Source: Wohlfahrtiimonas chitiniclastica DSM 18708 (lineage in GTDB: Bacteria; Pseudomonadota; Gammaproteobacteria; Cardiobacteriales; Wohlfahrtiimonadaceae). From it: a stretch of 64,000 bases of DNA. Under the pieces are notes generated by a model, which did not search any database, was not told where the DNA came from, and was given only the letters and a program-made list of their open reading frames with translations. Both the position numbers and the translations under genes were made by a program. Where the stretch lies: positions 342,267 to 406,266 of the forward strand of contig NZ_AQXD01000002.1 of assembly GCF_000375345.1 (NCBI RefSeq). Direction: 5' to 3'. Of the stretch, positions 56,395-64,000 are shown in pieces; the first letter of the stretch is position 1; every line of letters begins with the position of its first letter.

Positions 56395-57828
56395 ATGGGA
56401 TTATGGAAAGAAGGCTTAGGTGCCATGTTCAAACGTTACAAAGAGATTTGGAAAGCCGTTTGGAATATCAGAGAACAATTAGATCCACCAAAACGTGATG
56501 AGGATGAACGTGCATTTCTACCTGCTCAATTAGAGTTGGTGGAAACCCCTTTATCCAATGCACCTAAATGGGCTGCACGATTGATCATGCTCTTTTTTGT
56601 CATCACTCTTCTATGGGCCATCTTAGGTCATATGGAGGTTGTGGCAACTGCGCAAGGTAAAACCGTATTAAGCGGGCGCAGTAAAGCCATCAAAAGCCTA
56701 GAAGATGGTGGGATTGTTAAAATCTATGTGAAGAATGGTGATGAGGTTAAAAAAGATGACCCTTTAGTCACGTTAGATTTCTTAGGTGCGGATCAAGATT
56801 ATGAAAAAGCAGAGCAATCATTAGAAGCGGCAACGCTTTTAAAATACCGCTCTGAAGCTTTGATTAAAGCACTGCAAAATCAAGAAATGCCACTCATCAC
56901 AGAAGAAGCCACAGAACGCATCACAATCGATGAACTCAAACAGGCTGAGCAATTGGTACAAAACCAGTATCAGCTGTGGCAATCTCAAGATGATCGTTAT
57001 GGTTCAGCCATTCGTCAGAAAGATGCAGAGTATCGTACCACCAATGCCCAAGTGGAAAAGCTCACACAAAACATTGAACTCATCGAAGAAGAGCTACAGG
57101 ACTATGAAAAGCTCAGCAATAATAAGAGTAAAGGTGTCTCTAAACATCAATATAACCAAAAGAGACAAGATCATATCAATGCTAAACATGAATTGGTTTC
57201 GCAAGAGAGCCGGCTCATTGAGATCAATGAAGGGAAAATTCAGTTAGAGAAAGAGCGTCAATACACTGAATACCAACTCAAACAAGAGATATTAAACGGC
57301 TTGCGAGAAGCTCAAGAGCTGGTTCCTCAATATCTAGCAGATAGCCAACGAGCAAAGCACCGCATGGATCAAGCTCACATTAAAGCGCCAGCCAATGGCA
57401 CAGTGCAACAGCTGAATATTCATACAGAAGGTGGTGTGGTTTCCCATGGTGAAGAGTTGATGGTGATTGTGCCTGAAGGTGACTTTATGGAAGTGGAAGC
57501 ATTAGTGCCCAATAAAGATATTGGCTTTATTGAACATAACCAAGAGGTTGTGATCAAAGTGGAAAGCTTCCCATATACTCGATATGGCTATATTACAGGT
57601 AGAGTGAAAAGCATCAGCTTTGATGCAATCGAGCATCAAGATTATGGATTGGTGTACCAAGCGATTATTAAACTGGATAAAGACTTTTTAATGATTAATG
57701 AAAAGAAAATACCGCTCACAGCAGGCATGAATGTGACGGCTGAGATTAAGATCAGAGAACGCCGAGTAATAGATTATTTCTTGAGCCCACTTCAAACGAA
57801 GGTGGGTGAGAGTATGCGTGAATTATAG
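56395..57828 (+). CDS. Type I secretion membrane fusion protein (HlyD-like)
   Basis: This 477-residue adaptor bridges the ABC exporter to an outer-membrane TolC-type channel. A cytoplasmic N-terminus of about 58 residues precedes one membrane helix (60-78, WAARLIMLFFVITLLWAILG). Then come a lipoyl-type half-motif (TVLSGRSKAIKSLEDGGIVKIYVKNGDEVKKDDPL), a long periplasmic coiled coil (about 130-320), and the second lipoyl half plus beta-barrel (IKAPANGTVQQLNIHTEGGVV). No tolC gene is in the window, so the channel must be encoded elsewhere. It is 30 bases before the next gene. Confidence 0.94.
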   Translation: MGLWKEGLGAMFKRYKEIWKAVWNIREQLDPPKRDEDERAFLPAQLELVETPLSNAPKWAARLIMLFFVITLLWAILGHMEVVATAQGKTVLSGRSKAIKSLEDGGIVKIYVKNGDEVKKDDPLVTLDFLGADQDYEKAEQSLEAATLLKYRSEALIKALQNQEMPLITEEATERITIDELKQAEQLVQNQYQLWQSQDDRYGSAIRQKDAEYRTTNAQVEKLTQNIELIEEELQDYEKLSNNKSKGVSKHQYNQKRQDHINAKHELVSQESRLIEINEGKIQLEKERQYTEYQLKQEILNGLREAQELVPQYLADSQRAKHRMDQAHIKAPANGTVQQLNIHTEGGVVSHGEELMVIVPEGDFMEVEALVPNKDIGFIEHNQEVVIKVESFPYTRYGYITGRVKSISFDAIEHQDYGLVYQAIIKLDKDFLMINEKKIPLTAGMNVTAEIKIRERRVIDYFLSPLQTKVGESMREL

Positions 57829-57858
57829 AAATAAAATTAAAACTGAAAGGAAGAATAT

Positions 57859-58842
57859 ATGTTGAAGAAAAGTTTAATAGGATTAGCAATTATCACTGTG
57901 TTAGGTGGTGGATATTTTGGATATTCGCAGTATCAAGATTATCAAAAACGTGAATATGCTCGTTTATTGCAAGAGCGTAATCAAAGTATTCGAAAAATGA
58001 TAGAAGAAAATAGACAAGATGCCATTAATCGTAAATTAGAAGAAGAGGCTCGGTTAGAACGCATTGCTAAAGGCGAAGGTAAAGTTGAAAAGATTGTAAC
58101 GCATTATGATACTGGTGAGAAAAAAGAGGAGTATGTACTTCTTGAAGGGAGAAAAGAAGGAAAATATATTCTCTGGTATAAAAATGGTTTAATTTCAAGT
58201 GAAGCTTCCTACAGAAATGGCTTTTTAGTGGGTGAGAGAAAAAATTATTTTGACAATTCACAACATACAATTAGTTCAATTTCTCAATATGATCGCACTG
58301 ATGAAAATCGATCGTTTGGAGAGCACAATACTCAGTGGTATATCAATGGTAATAAGCGTGAAGAGTCATATAAAAACAGTCGGTTACTTGAAAAAGAGTA
58401 CAGAAAATCTTGGCGTGAAGATGGGACTCTTAAATATGAAACATTTTTTGATCCAGATTTAGATTTAACTGTTGTTATTGGATATTATCCATCAGGAGAG
58501 CCCCAGTACAAGTATTTTGAAGATAGGTATCAGGCTAAGCAACAGAAGACAACTTATTGGTACAAATCGGGTAAAAAATATTTTGAAGCCAATTATAAAG
58601 ATCGATTAATACAGGGGATTGCAACTTATTGGTATGAATCTGGTCGAAAATATGCCGAAATTCTCTTCGATGATTTTGGATATGCCAATGGTTGGTGTCA
58701 ACAATGGGATGAAAATGGCGTGCTAATTCGTAAAGCTTTTTTGCAAAACAATAGGGAGCAACATAGTCGTGAAGCTGTTAATTATAGACCTGATGTGAAG
58801 TGCCAGAAAGTCCCTCCGCTTAAAGATTTTGATCAAATATAA
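57859..58842 (+). CDS. Membrane-anchored MORN/YwqK-like repeat protein of unknown function
   Basis: This 327-residue protein has a signal-anchor helix (about 4-22, KSLIGLAIITVLGGGYFGY) and a charged helical segment (30-75). At least five degenerate repeats of the type Y-x-x-W-Y-x-x-G-x-x-x-x-E follow (98-129, 157-180, 183-197, 230-260 and 258-290), for example TYWYKSGKKYFEANYKDRLIQG and TYWYESGRKYAEI. Repeats of this kind occur in MORN proteins and in proteins labelled YwqK-family antitoxins. It sits between the adaptor and the giant RTX gene, with AAAGGAAG before the ATG. A role as immunity, chaperone or anchoring factor for the RTX protein is only a guess from position. Confidence 0.75.
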   Translation: MLKKSLIGLAIITVLGGGYFGYSQYQDYQKREYARLLQERNQSIRKMIEENRQDAINRKLEEEARLERIAKGEGKVEKIVTHYDTGEKKEEYVLLEGRKEGKYILWYKNGLISSEASYRNGFLVGERKNYFDNSQHTISSISQYDRTDENRSFGEHNTQWYINGNKREESYKNSRLLEKEYRKSWREDGTLKYETFFDPDLDLTVVIGYYPSGEPQYKYFEDRYQAKQQKTTYWYKSGKKYFEANYKDRLIQGIATYWYESGRKYAEILFDDFGYANGWCQQWDENGVLIRKAFLQNNREQHSREAVNYRPDVKCQKVPPLKDFDQI

Positions 58843-58869
58843 TTTATAAATTAAAAAAGGTAATATAAG

Positions 58870-61800
58870 ATGAATTCATATCAAGAATTAATGCAGTTAG
58901 CCTTGGGCTCAAAAGGTGCTTTAAATGACTGGGCAAAATTAAATGGCATTTCAGAGGATGATAGAATGTTTGCCATTCTTTCTTTATCTATAGACCTTAT
59001 GGGGTTGTATAAAGATATAGCTGAATTATCAGAGTTAGACATAATCAAAAAGTATAAAATGCAGCCGCATATTGCGGATTCTCTAACTATTCTCAAAGGA
59101 GCATTTGATTTTAAGAAATTATTAGATGATGTAGCACAATTAAATGTATTTTTAATTAAAGATGCAGAGAATACTAATAACTATAAATTATCTTATAGGG
59201 CACAAGGTAAACTTATACAAGTATTAACAAAGTCTGCTGAAATTATCACTAGCATGCCTGGATTGTCATCAACACCCATAATAAAAACAATTAACGTTGC
59301 AGTAACTTTACTCGGTATGTTAGCCACGCATAGACTTGATGAATATGAAGCTCAACTAAAAGAGACTGAAGTTAAATTACAACAATTTTATTTAGATCAT
59401 AATCTGAGGATAGAAAAAGATCTTACTGATATTGTAAGTGATACAAATAGCCAAAAATATGTTGGAGACAATTGGTCTATCACAGAGCCATTTGCAGCTT
59501 TTGTGGTTAAATTATCTTTACTGAATAAAGAGGAGGGTAATTCGAGTGGAAAAGAAATTACTGTGGCAGAATTTGATGCTGCTAAAAAATTAAGTCAATA
59601 TTTAGGATCTTTAAACGCTACAGGCCTAGATTATGCATCGTTTTTGTTTGGTATTAGTACTATTTCAAACGAACCTTTCAATATGTTGAATGCTTTATTA
59701 GAAATTTTTGGTGAAAAGAAAGTTAATGACCCACCGAAAAGGGAGCAAGCTTATTACTATAAACATAAACTAGAAAGTTTATTTAACAAAATTGCTGTGC
59801 AAGGTGGTGAATATACAATTGACACGTTGATAGTACAAGATGGAATAATTGAATTATCTGATAAACAAAAAGAATTACTAAGTTATCGATATGCCTTATT
59901 AAAAGGAAACTTTTTTATAATTACAGGTATTAATTATGATGACAAAGGAATTCATAAGGATTTAAAACTTTCAGATAATAATATTTTTAACCAGAATTTT
60001 TTTTCGGCTAGATTATCGTATTTGGATTTATTAGCAAAATATCATCTTGAAGATCAGTCAGATAACTTAATATTAAATACCACTGTTAGAAATACAGCAA
60101 ATGGTTATTTTTTCGATGTTAAAAATGGAATTGAATTTTCACCATATGAGAATGCAAAGCTAGTTGCTCAATCACAAACAGGAGTTTTTCCATCAGCCTA
60201 TGGAGATGAAAAACAATATATTTTTGACTTAGAAAGCATTTATGGTGACCAAGGAAAAATACTTCAAGCTCTCAAAGGAGGAGTAGGTAATACCATAAGC
60301 AGTGAGATTTATGGTGGTTATGGCAATGATATTATCCACTTTGGCTTTGATGGTAATGATCATGTTGAAGCGGGCTATGGGAATGATCAATACCATTTAA
60401 AAGGCACAAGCAAACTGTTAGATGGGTCAAATGGTATAGGACACGTTAGTTTCGATGTGCATGGAGATGATAAATACATTGTAACGGACTTTTCAGGAAA
60501 ATATACTGCAACTGATTTACAAGGCAGTGATACATATGATTTTAAGTATTCTAATGCATCATTCAAAGAAGTTGAAATTACAATTATTGATGGTAAAGAA
60601 AAAGATGCCAACTCAGCTGCACCTGCGCAAAATAATAAAAGTTCTGAGGTAGAAGATGTTTATTCTTTTACAAGCTTCAATGGTTCTTTAAGCATTACAG
60701 ATTACGGCTCTAGGAATGATTATTATCTTTTTGAAGGTAGTTCGTTTAATACCGTTAATACAGGTAATCAGTGGGCAGATGAAACAGAAATCACTATTGT
60801 GGACGAGGGTGGCCATGATATCTACAAGTTTAATGCTAAAGGTGGTGCAATTTACAATCTCACAGATAAAGATGGTAAGGGTGTAATTTATTACAATGGT
60901 GAGAAAATTGATACATCTAATCCCAAACATTGGAAGCCGCTCATTGTAGATGGCAATATTGTTGAGAATAATTGGGTTTATCAGGATAAATGGAATTTAT
61001 ATGCAGTTGAAAATACTACAAATGCTAATAGTAATGGCTCATATACATTAACAATTACTAGTTTTCAAGATGCGCAAAGATCAAAAGAAGCTGCTAAAGA
61101 TGATTCTGTCGTAATTATTAATGATTTTAAAGATGGTGATTTAGGCATTAACTTAGTTACCAATAAGCTGATTATTAATGATTCTGAACATAATGATATG
61201 ATTGATGGCGAAATCCCTCCTTCAAAGTTAACATGGAGAGGTTCAGGTGAATTAATGTTCTATGTTCATTTTCGCCTAAATCCTAAAAAAGGAGAGTTGG
61301 TTACATTAAAATTCAATGGATTGGAAAATGGAACAGCTCTTAATGTACAAGGAAAAGAGTTAGTAGTTAATGATAATAAAATTCAATTTTATGTAGATAA
61401 TGATACGTTTGATCAACAAGCATTAGGTAGCATAGCAATTACTATTTTAAATAGCAGTGAAGTATTAGGTGATGAAGACTTAGATTTGACAATCACTGCT
61501 AGTTATGTAGATGAAAAAGATAATAAGATTGATGATACAGTACATGTAAGATTAACTACAGAAGATGATGAAGATCCTAATGATAGTACTCCTAATATTG
61601 GAGATGCAGAGCAGGTCCAATCTCCTATAATCATAGATTTAAATGGTGATGGAGTTAAAACTACTTCTAAAAACAATACATTTTATTTTGATTTAGATAG
61701 CAATACATTTGCAGAACAATCTGGTTGGGTTGATGATAATGATGGTTTGCTTGTGCTAGATCGTAACAGCAATGGTAAGATTGATAATGGCTCTGAGCTA

Positions 61801-64000
61801 TTTGGAAATCATACTATTTTGCAAGATGGTTCAAAAGCAAAAAATGGTTTTGAAGGATTGAAAGAATTTGATGTTAATAAAAATGATAAATTAGATAATC
61901 AAGATAGTATTTGGAAAGAGTTAAAAGTTTGGCAGGATTTTAATCAAGATGGCATTGTAGATATAGGGGAATTAAAAACCTTAGATCAGATAGGCCTTAA
62001 AGAAATTAATTTAGCATATCGAAATATTAATCAGACAGATGAATCAGGTAATATCCATAAACAGACATCAACAGTAACTTGGATGGACGGTAGAGCCACA
62101 GATGTTACAGATGTCTGGTTTCAAGTTGACCCTGCTAAAACAAAATCTACTCAGGAAATTGAAATACCTGAAGAGATATTTGATTTACCAAATATATATG
62201 CATTTGGTAATGTATTAAACCTGAGACAAGCAATGGCATTAGACCATACCCTTCGTGATATGATTCAGAATTATATATCTTCTGCTAATAATCAAACTGA
62301 GGAAAATCTTTATAATCTAATATATCAATGGACTGGTTCTTCGTTAATTGATCCAAATAGCCGTGATCCTGCCAAGGTTTATGGGCATGTAATGGATGCA
62401 AGGCAATTGGTATCTTTAGAAAATTTAGTTGGAAAAGGATATATGGGAACGTGGTGTTGGGGGGAGTTGGATCCAAATCCACATGGTAGAGCCTCACCAT
62501 TATTAGTTGCTGAATTTAAAAAATTTGCAGATTATGTTAATGCAAACTTATTAGCCTCTACCAGCCCATATTTTAAAAAATCTTATAATAAAAAAGAAAA
62601 GATAAGTATTTATCAATGGGATAAGCTGAATGCTCAATTATACGAGTTACATCAATCTGGTGATATGGGTACTATTAAGCAACTAGGTAAAATCGCACAT
62701 GACTTAGGTATATATAGTAGTGTATATAAGGCATCATGGGAAGATAATCTTTCTTATTTGAGAGCGAATAATTTAGGATTGTTCCTGATTATTGATGATA
62801 AAAATATTGAAGGTGATAGTGGGAATAATTCACTGCGCGGAACAAATGAACGAGATACTATTCATGGTGGTGCAGGAAATGACACATTACAAGGTGGTGC
62901 AGGATCAGATTCTTATATTTTTGAAACCGGATTTGGTAGTGATAAAATCTATGATAGCAGTGGTCAAAATGATGAAATTATTTTTCGTGGTATTCAGCCA
63001 GAACATATAAATATTTCCCGAGGATTAACTAGTGTCTTTTTAACGCGGATTGATGATCTGGGTAATTTGACTAATGATGTCATTGAGATTCAAAATTATT
63101 TTGATTTTGATGGCACTCTAGCAGAAGGAGTAATAGAAAAAATAGTATTTTCTGATCCTAATCGGGTTGTTTGGACTGTAGAGGATGTCCTTCAAAAATT
63201 AGTACCAGTAGCAACAAATGGGGATGATGTTTTATATTTAGATGCTGAAGATAATAGAATTGAGGCATTAGGTGGTAATGATGTAGTTTTTGGTGGAGAT
63301 GGCGATGACTATATTCATGGTGGAGATGGTGATGATGAATTATATGGGGATGGAGGAAATGATACATTAATTGGAGGTAAGGGGAATGATTTGTTAAGTG
63401 GGGGGGCTGGGAGTGATGTATATATTGTTAATGTTGGTGATGAAACAACAACAATTAAAACTCTGAATCATGAAATAAATGACCACGATACAATCGTCTT
63501 TAATGAAATCAATAGTAAAGATGTACATTACTATAACCAAGGCTCAGACCTTCTGATTCAATATACAGAAAGTGATTCTGTCATCATAAAAGATTTCTTT
63601 AAGAATGGAAAAGGTTCTAGTAATTCTGCTTGGCTAACCAATAAGGTTAAATACTTTAAATTTAAAGATAATGTTGTCCTGACTTTAGAAGAATTGGCAC
63701 AGTCAAAATTAATTCAATGGGAAAGCCAAGGCAGTGATTTAACAGGGATTCACTGGAGAGGTGATATCACTGTAGTTGCGAATGTAGATATTGCTAAAGG
63801 GCACACGATTGAATTATCAGGTGAAGCCAAAGATGTGCATCATGTAACAGGTAGTGACTATGACGATAGAATTACAACAGGCACAGGCAATGACACTCTC
63901 ATTGGCGGCAAAGGTAATGACCGTTTAGTGGGTGGTGCAGGTAGCGATACCTATCAATTCAGCTTGGGTGATGGTAATGACACTATCCGAACAAATAATG
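58870..64000 (+). CDS. Giant RTX-family secreted protein, partial (C-terminus beyond window)
   Basis: An uninterrupted frame from ATG 58870 reaches the window edge: 1710 codons so far, no stop. AAAAAAGG lies nine bases upstream. Residues 1-470 are mostly helical with no recognised domain; 128-154 is modestly hydrophobic. Calcium-binding glycine-rich repeats occur at about 478-510, 1320-1350, 1451-1520 and 1661-1697 (GGNDVVFGGDGDDYIHGG type). About 790-900 looks Ig/Calx-beta-like. About 921-1030 is a Ca-binding block as in FrpC-like proteins (IDLNGDGV, DRNSNGKIDNGSELFG, DFNQDGIVDIGEL). About 1175-1240 matches a domain common in long RTX proteins (MDARQLVSLENLVG). No signal peptide is seen, as expected for type I secretion by the upstream HlyB/HlyD pair. 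Confidence 0.92.
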   Translation, partial: MNSYQELMQLALGSKGALNDWAKLNGISEDDRMFAILSLSIDLMGLYKDIAELSELDIIKKYKMQPHIADSLTILKGAFDFKKLLDDVAQLNVFLIKDAENTNNYKLSYRAQGKLIQVLTKSAEIITSMPGLSSTPIIKTINVAVTLLGMLATHRLDEYEAQLKETEVKLQQFYLDHNLRIEKDLTDIVSDTNSQKYVGDNWSITEPFAAFVVKLSLLNKEEGNSSGKEITVAEFDAAKKLSQYLGSLNATGLDYASFLFGISTISNEPFNMLNALLEIFGEKKVNDPPKREQAYYYKHKLESLFNKIAVQGGEYTIDTLIVQDGIIELSDKQKELLSYRYALLKGNFFIITGINYDDKGIHKDLKLSDNNIFNQNFFSARLSYLDLLAKYHLEDQSDNLILNTTVRNTANGYFFDVKNGIEFSPYENAKLVAQSQTGVFPSAYGDEKQYIFDLESIYGDQGKILQALKGGVGNTISSEIYGGYGNDIIHFGFDGNDHVEAGYGNDQYHLKGTSKLLDGSNGIGHVSFDVHGDDKYIVTDFSGKYTATDLQGSDTYDFKYSNASFKEVEITIIDGKEKDANSAAPAQNNKSSEVEDVYSFTSFNGSLSITDYGSRNDYYLFEGSSFNTVNTGNQWADETEITIVDEGGHDIYKFNAKGGAIYNLTDKDGKGVIYYNGEKIDTSNPKHWKPLIVDGNIVENNWVYQDKWNLYAVENTTNANSNGSYTLTITSFQDAQRSKEAAKDDSVVIINDFKDGDLGINLVTNKLIINDSEHNDMIDGEIPPSKLTWRGSGELMFYVHFRLNPKKGELVTLKFNGLENGTALNVQGKELVVNDNKIQFYVDNDTFDQQALGSIAITILNSSEVLGDEDLDLTITASYVDEKDNKIDDTVHVRLTTEDDEDPNDSTPNIGDAEQVQSPIIIDLNGDGVKTTSKNNTFYFDLDSNTFAEQSGWVDDNDGLLVLDRNSNGKIDNGSELFGNHTILQDGSKAKNGFEGLKEFDVNKNDKLDNQDSIWKELKVWQDFNQDGIVDIGELKTLDQIGLKEINLAYRNINQTDESGNIHKQTSTVTWMDGRATDVTDVWFQVDPAKTKSTQEIEIPEEIFDLPNIYAFGNVLNLRQAMALDHTLRDMIQNYISSANNQTEENLYNLIYQWTGSSLIDPNSRDPAKVYGHVMDARQLVSLENLVGKGYMGTWCWGELDPNPHGRASPLLVAEFKKFADYVNANLLASTSPYFKKSYNKKEKISIYQWDKLNAQLYELHQSGDMGTIKQLGKIAHDLGIYSSVYKASWEDNLSYLRANNLGLFLIIDDKNIEGDSGNNSLRGTNERDTIHGGAGNDTLQGGAGSDSYIFETGFGSDKIYDSSGQNDEIIFRGIQPEHINISRGLTSVFLTRIDDLGNLTNDVIEIQNYFDFDGTLAEGVIEKIVFSDPNRVVWTVEDVLQKLVPVATNGDDVLYLDAEDNRIEALGGNDVVFGGDGDDYIHGGDGDDELYGDGGNDTLIGGKGNDLLSGGAGSDVYIVNVGDETTTIKTLNHEINDHDTIVFNEINSKDVHYYNQGSDLLIQYTESDSVIIKDFFKNGKGSSNSAWLTNKVKYFKFKDNVVLTLEELAQSKLIQWESQGSDLTGIHWRGDITVVANVDIAKGHTIELSGEAKDVHHVTGSDYDDRITTGTGNDTLIGGKGNDRLVGGAGSDTYQFSLGDGNDTIRTNN

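Larger units (their letters stand above)
46202..64000. mobile_element. Tn7-like transposon at attTn7, right part (left end not in window)
   Basis: The element starts with TGT at 46202, exactly 25 bases after the glmS stop, the spacing known for Tn7. The preceding five bases TCAGT (46197-46201) would be one copy of the target duplication. The terminus TGTAAGCGAGTAATAAAGT resembles the Tn7 terminus, as I recall it, in the TGT, GCG and AATAAAGT parts. A complete tnsABCDE operon follows inward. The left end and second TCAGT copy are not found before 64000, so the element extends past the window, and the type I secretion genes at 54241-64000 are probably its cargo. The tns genes are visibly richer in A+T than the core genes before 46176. 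Confidence 0.88.

Noticed and set aside
57829..58869. hlyC-type acyltransferase next to the RTX gene
   Set aside because: The only gene here encodes MORN/YwqK-like repeats with no HlyC motif.
60387..60930. Leftward open frames inside the RTX gene
   Set aside because: They are shadows of the long rightward frame from 58870, which I followed without a stop to 64000.
1..64000. tRNA, rRNA or riboswitch genes
   Set aside because: I saw no cloverleaf or rRNA sequence in any gap. Gaps are all shorter than 300 bases and hold only promoters, terminators, repeats or nothing recognisable.

Overview
The window looks like a chromosomal segment of a gammaproteobacterium with two lipid A type acyltransferases, fabA/fabB, mlaA, rodZ, pilF, rimO and a yfgM-bamB-der-glmS block. 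The gene content, moderate G+C and the type IV pilus genes pilF and a fimX-like gene (no flagellar genes seen) would fit a group such as Cardiobacteriales (Wohlfahrtiimonas/Ignatzschineria-like). That placement is a guess from gene flavour, not a computed result.

Bases 1-46176 are ordinary core genome. In order they are: rpe (partial) and hemL; rsfS-rlmH; fabA-fabB; gpt-lpxL-heptosyltransferase; rimO; a run of rightward genes (fimX-like, lptE, dtd, ruvB, nagZ); an unknown leftward gene; nfo-rsmJ-HAD phosphatase; a long leftward run (rluB, yadG/yadH-like ABC exporter, mlaA, second lpxL-like gene, rsmE, gshB, yqgE); a cpxRA-like two-component system; rpoN; plsY; a yoaA/dinG helicase; mazG-xseA; small periplasmic proteins, an MFS transporter and uvrD; ndk; then rlmN-pilF-rodZ-hisS-yfgM-bamB-der-glmS. 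Many genes in these runs overlap by ATGA or sit a few bases apart, so they are probably translationally coupled.

At 46202, exactly 25 bases after the glmS stop codon, a Tn7-family transposon begins. The terminal TGT, three tandem TnsB-type boxes with the AATAAAGT core, and a complete tnsA-tnsB-tnsC-tnsD-tnsE operon (46328-54042) are all visible. The TnsB catalytic triad falls at D273/D361/E396. The glmS frame is intact. The start of tnsA is built in an unusual way: a strong terminator-like hairpin carries the tnsA Shine-Dalgarno in its 3' arm, and a candidate tnsA promoter has its -10 inside the hairpin, so the tnsA transcript would start in the hairpin loop. A fourth near-identical box lies outside the element, overlapping the glmS stop codon.

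Behind tnsE come cargo-like genes: a HlyB-type ABC exporter, a HlyD-type adaptor, an anchored protein with MORN/YwqK-like repeats, and a giant RTX protein open from 58870 to the window edge (at least 1710 residues). The exporter promoter has a perfect TATAAT and a -35 lying inside a seven-copy TTGA tandem repeat, which makes it a candidate for repeat-driven expression switching. No hlyC or tolC is present and the left end of the transposon is not in the window. That the secretion genes are transposon cargo is therefore an inference from position and composition.
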